Shown in pieces: positions 6,710 to 9,558 of a stretch of DNA of 9,558 bases (position 1 is the first letter of the stretch; the number at the start of each line of letters is the position of its first letter). A program made the translations under genes and the position numbers. Origin of the DNA: Bacteroidales bacterium. GTDB taxonomy: Bacteria; Bacteroidota; Bacteroidia; Bacteroidales; Bacteroidaceae. The stretch is taken from NCBI GenBank assembly GCA_009177185.1, contig WFMB01000086.1, positions 12,091 to 21,648 of the forward strand. Direction: 5' to 3'. The notes below the pieces were generated by a model, which worked only from the letters and a program-made list of their open reading frames with translations, had not been told where the DNA came from and did not search any database.

Positions 6710-7996
6710 ATGGCAAAGAAACTTCACATCGAGACATTAGCACTCCACGTCGGTCAAGAGAATCCAGACCCAGCAACAGACGCGCGCGCCGTGCCTATCT
6801 ATCAAACCACCTCATACGTGTTCCGCAACTCACAGCATGCAGCTGACCGCTTTGGCTTGCGCGATGCAGGCAACATCTATGGTCGCCTGACCAACTCAAC
6901 CCAGGGCGTGTTTGAAGACCGCGTGACAGCCCTCGAAGGCGGTGTGGCAGGACTTGCCGTGGCATCGGGTGCAGCAGCTGTGACATACGCACTCCAAAAC
7001 ATTGCACAGAATGGCGACCATATCGTGGCAGCCGACAACCTCTATGGCGGTTCTTACAACCTCATCACACACACACTCAGCACGCAGGGCGTGAGCTACA
7101 CCATCGTGAACGTGAACGACCTAAAAGCCCTTGAAGCCGCTATCCGCCCGAACACGAAAGCCGTGTATGTAGAGACGTTTGGCAACCCCAACAGCGACGT
7201 GACCAATTTGGACGCCATTGCAGAAATTGCACACAAGCACAACACTATCGTCATTGTTGACAATACCTTCGCCCCCATCATCTTCCGTCCTATCGAACAT
7301 GGTGCCGACATCGTGGTTCACTCTGCCACCAAGTTCATCGGCGGTCACGGTTCTTCACTCGGTGGCGTGATTGTAGATGCTGGCACATTCGATTGGAAAG
7401 CCAATGCCGACAAGTATCCAACCATCGCAAAACCAGACCCATCCTATCATGGTGCCGTGTTTGCCGACGTGGCGGGTGCAGCCGCTTTCGTCACCCGTAT
7501 CCGTGCCGTCATCCTGCGCGATACAGGGGCCACCATCTCACCCTTCAACGCATGGATTCTCCTACAAGGCGTGGAGTCGCTGCCACTGCGCATAGAGCGT
7601 CACATCTATAACGCACAGAAGGTGGTGGAATACCTAAACCAGCACCCCAAAGTGAAGAGCGTGAGCCACCCACTGCTGCCTTCACACCCTGACCACGACC
7701 TCTTCACGAAGTACTTCCCCAATGGCGGTGGCAGCATCTTCACCTTCGAGATTAACGGTACACAGGAGGACACTTGGAAGTTCATCGACTCGCTGCAAAT
7801 CTTCTCCCTGCTTGCCAACGTGGCAGATGTGAAGTCGCTGGTCATTCACCCCTATACCACCACACACTCACAGCTTACACCCGAAGAACTGGCAGCACAG
7901 CACATCACTCCGACCACAGTGCGCCTCTCCATCGGTGTGGAGCACATCGACGACATCATCGCCGACCTTGAACAGGCATTCAATCAAATCTCATAA
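6710..7996 (+). CDS. metY: O-acetylhomoserine sulfhydrylase (aminocarboxypropyltransferase)
   Basis: The 428-residue protein is a Cys/Met-metabolism PLP enzyme of the length usual for MetY (about 425-440), longer than cystathionine synthases (about 380-400). It makes homocysteine from O-acetylhomoserine and sulfide, the direct-sulfhydrylation route to methionine, in the cytoplasm. Visible motifs are YGRLTNST at 57-64, whose Y and R reach the phosphate of PLP in the neighbouring subunit; the SGAAA loop at 86-90; D184 in VIVDNTFAP, which holds the PLP ring nitrogen; and the Schiff-base lysine K208 in [10 protein letters not shown]. The C-terminal domain ends with the conserved [14 protein letters not shown] segment. 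The ATG at 6710 is preceded by an A-rich leader and a clear promoter, and a hairpin terminator follows, so it is probably a single-gene transcript. cysK lies downstream and also uses sulfide. Some family members also act on O-acetylserine, which sequence alone cannot settle. Confidence 0.95.
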   Translation: MAKKLHIETLALHVGQENPDPATDARAVPIYQTTSYVFRNSQHAADRFGLRDAGNIYGRLTNSTQGVFEDRVTALEGGVAGLAVASGAAAVTYALQNIAQNGDHIVAADNLYGGSYNLITHTLSTQGVSYTIVNVNDLKALEAAIRPNTKAVYVETFGNPNSDVTNLDAIAEIAHKHNTIVIVDNTFAPIIFRPIEHGADIVVHSATKFIGGHGSSLGGVIVDAGTFDWKANADKYPTIAKPDPSYHGAVFADVAGAAAFVTRIRAVILRDTGATISPFNAWILLQGVESLPLRIERHIYNAQKVVEYLNQHPKVKSVSHPLLPSHPDHDLFTKYFPNGGGSIFTFEINGTQEDTWKFIDSLQIFSLLANVADVKSLVIHPYTTTHSQLTPEELAAQHITPTTVRLSIGVEHIDDIIADLEQAFNQIS

Positions 7997-8008
7997 TAAA
8001 GCAATAGA

Positions 8009-8064
8009 AAAAGGGTGGCGACTTACCACAAACAAGGTATTCTGCCACCCTTTTCTTTTTTTTC
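8009..8064 (+). terminator. Terminator after metY
   Basis: AAAAGGGTGGC (8009-8019) pairs perfectly with GCCACCCTTTT (8044-8054), followed by a T-rich run interrupted by one C to about 8063. The 24-base loop contains a second small pair, TACC (8024-8027) with GGTA (8036-8039), which would stack as an inner hairpin. The stem starts 12 bases after the metY stop, and the A-run and T-run make it plausible in both directions. It separates metY from cysK. Confidence 0.85.
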
Positions 8065-8076
8065 CTCTGTCTATTA

Positions 8077-8097
8077 GACAAATAATCCATACCTTTG
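8077..8097 (+). promoter_or_regulatory. cysK promoter (TACCTTTG)
   Basis: TACCTTTG at 8090-8097 matches TAnnTTTG. Upstream, CTG at 8067-8069 sits at a 20-base spacing in place of the -33 TTG. GACAAATAATC at 8077-8087 lies between the two, and the same 11 bases in the same register precede the folC -7 box. The predicted leader to the ATG at 8148 is about 44 bases. Confidence 0.65.
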
Positions 8098-8147
8098 CAA
8101 TCGGAATCGGCAACGGGAATCCTATCAACAAAAAACTTCATACGATT

Positions 8148-9095
8148 ATGGCTAAAATCGCAACACAACTGACAGAGCTGGTTGGCAACACCCCACTGCT
8201 GCAACTCAACGCTTATTCTGCCAAGGAGAATCTACAAACCAACATCGTCGCCAAACTGGAATACTTCAACCCCGCAGGCTCTGTAAAAGACCGCATCGCC
8301 CTCGCTATGATAGAGGACGCCGAGAAGCGCGGAATCATCAAGCCTGGTGCCACCATTATCGAGCCAACCTCTGGAAACACGGGCGTAGGACTCGCCTTCG
8401 TCAGTGCAGTGAAGGGCTACAAGCTCATCCTCACGATGCCCGAAACGATGTCTATCGAGCGTCGCAACCTTGTGAAAGCTTACGGTGCAACCGTGGTGCT
8501 CACTTCTGGCTCAGCAGGCATGAAGGGTGCCATTGCCAAGGCTGAGGAATTGCGTGACAGCACGCCCAACTCCATCATTTTGCAGCAGTTTGAGAACCCT
8601 GCCAACCCTGCTATTCACTATGCCACAACGGCAGAAGAGATTTGGCATGACACAGACGGCAAGATTGACATCTTCGTGGCAGGTGTCGGCACAGGCGGCA
8701 CGGTGAGCGGCATCGGCAAGCGTCTGAAGGAGCTGAACCCCAACGTGAAGATTGTGGCTGTAGAACCCGAATCGTCAGCAGTGCTGAGCGGTGAAGCCCC
8801 TGGTGCCCACAAGATTCAAGGCATCGGTGCTGGTTTCGTGCCTAAGACCTTCGACCGCACTGCTGTCGATGAAATCTTCAAAGTCCCCAACGATGCAGCC
8901 ATCCTCACCAGCCGCAAGATGGCTGCCAGCGAAGGACTTCTCGTGGGCATCTCGTCTGGCGCCTCTGCATACGCCGCCACTCAACTGGCAAAAGACCCTG
9001 CCAACAAGGACAAGGTCATCGTGGCACTGCTGCCTGACACAGGCGAGCGTTATCTCTCCACCATCCTCTACGACTTTGAGAACTATCCGCTCTAA
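8148..9095 (+). CDS. cysK: Cysteine synthase A (O-acetylserine sulfhydrylase)
   Basis: The 315-residue fold-type II PLP enzyme makes cysteine from O-acetylserine and sulfide in the cytoplasm. Motifs in order are the [10 protein letters not shown] entry (11-20); the PLP lysine K47 in [11 protein letters not shown]; the TSGNTG substrate loop at 74-79; the phosphate-binding GTGGT at 181-185; and S270 in GISSGAS near the PLP ring nitrogen. It has no extra regulatory domain, and the length fits CysK rather than cystathionine beta-synthase. The frame is open further upstream into metY, but the ATG at 8148 gives the standard [16 protein letters not shown] start and lies after both a terminator and a promoter, so the upstream extension is not coding. 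CysK can be distinguished from CysM only roughly here; the PETMSIERR segment (98-106) favours CysK. It is transcribed separately from metY, which shares its need for sulfide. Confidence 0.95.
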   Translation: MAKIATQLTELVGNTPLLQLNAYSAKENLQTNIVAKLEYFNPAGSVKDRIALAMIEDAEKRGIIKPGATIIEPTSGNTGVGLAFVSAVKGYKLILTMPETMSIERRNLVKAYGATVVLTSGSAGMKGAIAKAEELRDSTPNSIILQQFENPANPAIHYATTAEEIWHDTDGKIDIFVAGVGTGGTVSGIGKRLKELNPNVKIVAVEPESSAVLSGEAPGAHKIQGIGAGFVPKTFDRTAVDEIFKVPNDAAILTSRKMAASEGLLVGISSGASAYAATQLAKDPANKDKVIVALLPDTGERYLSTILYDFENYPL

Positions 9096-9107
9096 CATCC
9101 ATACATC

Positions 9108-9183
9108 CACCCTGCGCAGTGATAATCGTTCACCCTGCGCATAATATTATGCACACCCTGCGCCTATTATTTCGCGCAGGGTG
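9108..9183 (+). repeat. Three direct copies of CACCCTGCGC at 23-bp period plus one inverted copy
   Basis: CACCCTGCGC occurs at 9108-9117, 9131-9140 and 9154-9163, with starts exactly 23 bases apart, separated by AT-rich 13-base spacers that differ from one another. A fourth, inverted copy (GCGCAGGGTG) lies at 9174-9183. Spacer two forms a 14-bp palindrome with its neighbours, GCATAATATTATGC at 9139-9152. The third copy and the inverted copy make the stem of the cysK terminator. The array begins 12 bases after the cysK stop. No coding frame accompanies it. Confidence 0.8.
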
Positions 9184-9192
9184 TGCGCTTTT
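9151..9192 (+). terminator. Terminator after cysK
   Basis: GCACACCCTGCGC (9151-9163) is the exact complement of GCGCAGGGTGTGC (9174-9186), giving a 13-bp GC-rich stem with a 10-base loop, followed by GCTTTTATA. The stem is strong and the T-run short. Copies one and two of the repeat upstream could also pair with the 3' arm over 10 bp, giving alternative, longer-looped hairpins. Confidence 0.8.
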
Positions 9193-9280
9193 ATACCACC
9201 ACCTATCCTCGCATTCACCAGCCTTTATACATCAGTTCCGATAAAAAGAGTGGAAAAACAACGTTCGATAGGCGAAATGT

Positions 9281-9301
9281 GACAAATAATCATTACCTTT
9301 G
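9281..9301 (+). promoter_or_regulatory. folC promoter (TACCTTTG)
   Basis: TACCTTTG at 9294-9301 fits TAnnTTTG and is preceded by GACAAATAATC at 9281-9291, in the same register as before cysK. No TTG is seen at the usual -33 distance. Transcription would begin about 130 bases before the likely folC ATG. Confidence 0.55.
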
Positions 9302-9434
9302 TAACAAAACCAAGCAACATCCAAGCAATACGACCAACCGATTGAATCGGATATTGTATTAAAGGAATCATCAAGTGAAACTTCCGAAAGAACGGGATTC
9401 CCGTCTGATTCCCAACATGAAACAAAACCAAGAA
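9302..9434 (+). other. Long folC leader with small hairpins and a 12-bp direct repeat
   Basis: The stretch between the folC -7 box and the ATG at 9435 holds no separate gene that I can support. AACAAAACCAAG occurs at 9303-9314 and again at 9422-9433, directly before the ATG. Two small hairpins are visible: CCGATT/AATCGG at 9338-9350, and ACGGG/CCCGT with a three-base loop at 9392-9404. In-frame GTG (9375) and ATG (9417) codons mean that part of this leader could be translated as an N-terminal extension of FolC. Confidence 0.4.
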
Positions 9435-9558
9435 TGACATACAAAGAGACAACAGAGTATCTGTTCACATCAACGCCCCTTTTCCAACATGTGGGGGGCG
9501 ACGCATATAAAGAAGGACTCTATAACACCTTGGAGTTGGACAAGCATTTCGGACACCC
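9435..9558 (+). CDS. folC: Folylpolyglutamate synthase / dihydrofolate synthase, N-terminal start (partial)
   Basis: Forty-one codons are present before the window ends; the peptide opens MTYKETTEYLFTSTPLFQ and continues through YKEGLYNTLELDKHFGHP. This is the typical FolC start in Bacteroidales, in which a tyrosine-rich first helix is followed by a leucine and a FGHP-like turn that precede the ATP-binding TNGKGS loop (outside the window). FolC adds glutamate to dihydropteroate and then to reduced folates, retaining them in the cell and making them better cofactors, including for methionine synthesis. The ATG at 9435 gives the family-like N-terminus. An in-frame ATG at 9417 would add six residues (MKTKPR), and a GTG at 9375 would add twenty. 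The call rests on 41 residues without the catalytic motifs, so it is good but not certain. Confidence 0.78.

Noticed and set aside
7935..8147. Upstream extension of the cysK frame into metY
   Set aside because: The extension overlaps metY, crosses its terminator and the cysK promoter, and encodes nothing resembling a cysteine synthase N-terminus.
9108..9183. CRISPR array
   Set aside because: The repeated unit is only 10 bases with 13-base spacers, far below CRISPR repeat and spacer lengths, and one copy is inverted into a terminator.
9232..9468. 78-residue open frame on the minus strand whose start resembles a lipoprotein signal (MNRYSVVSLYVILGFVSC)
   Set aside because: It lies antisense to the folC promoter, leader and first codons, has no promoter box that I can see, and the rest of the peptide is aromatic- and cysteine-rich without pattern. 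Probably chance, though the lipobox is curiously good.

Overview
The window looks like ordinary chromosome from a Bacteroidales bacterium, most likely of the Prevotella group. Three things point there. The promoters have the Bacteroidetes -7 form TAnnTTTG. Start codons mostly lack a usable Shine-Dalgarno sequence and are preceded by A-rich stretches. The large sensor kinase is of a type I know only from Bacteroidales (from memory, the DUF5112/DUF5113 proteins). The genus is an inference; no rRNA or other marker is present.

Layout: the left edge holds the end of rpmA (ribosomal protein L27) and a strong hairpin terminator. Then comes nth (endonuclease III) on the + strand. Convergent to it, on the - strand, is a three-gene unit transcribed from about 6525 down to 822: a very large membrane sensor kinase, a NarL-type response regulator and a half-length AbgT-like membrane protein. 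A divergent intergenic region of about 208 bases separates this unit from metY (O-acetylhomoserine sulfhydrylase) and cysK (cysteine synthase). These two are on the + strand, each with its own promoter and terminator, and both consume sulfide to make homocysteine and cysteine. After a repeat-containing terminator and a long leader, folC (folylpolyglutamate synthase) starts and runs off the right edge.

The most interesting object is the kinase. It reads as two histidine kinases joined head to tail in one 1402-residue chain. The first half has intact ATP-binding motifs (N, G1, G2 boxes), but the expected H-box histidine position is occupied by isoleucine. The second half has a good H-box histidine, but its ATP-binding domain has lost the N-box asparagine pattern and the G1/G2 glycines. 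The two losses are complementary, so the natural prediction is that the first half phosphorylates the second half's histidine, which then passes phosphate to the neighbouring response regulator. The joint between the halves resembles a signal peptide, suggesting fusion of two once-separate membrane kinases.

Other items worth a look are a 23-bp-period array of a 10-bp motif that merges into the cysK terminator, a nearly identical 21-bp promoter segment in front of cysK and folC, and mutually exclusive inverted repeats in the divergent kinase/metY region. No tRNA, rRNA, CRISPR array, insertion sequence or phage gene was seen.
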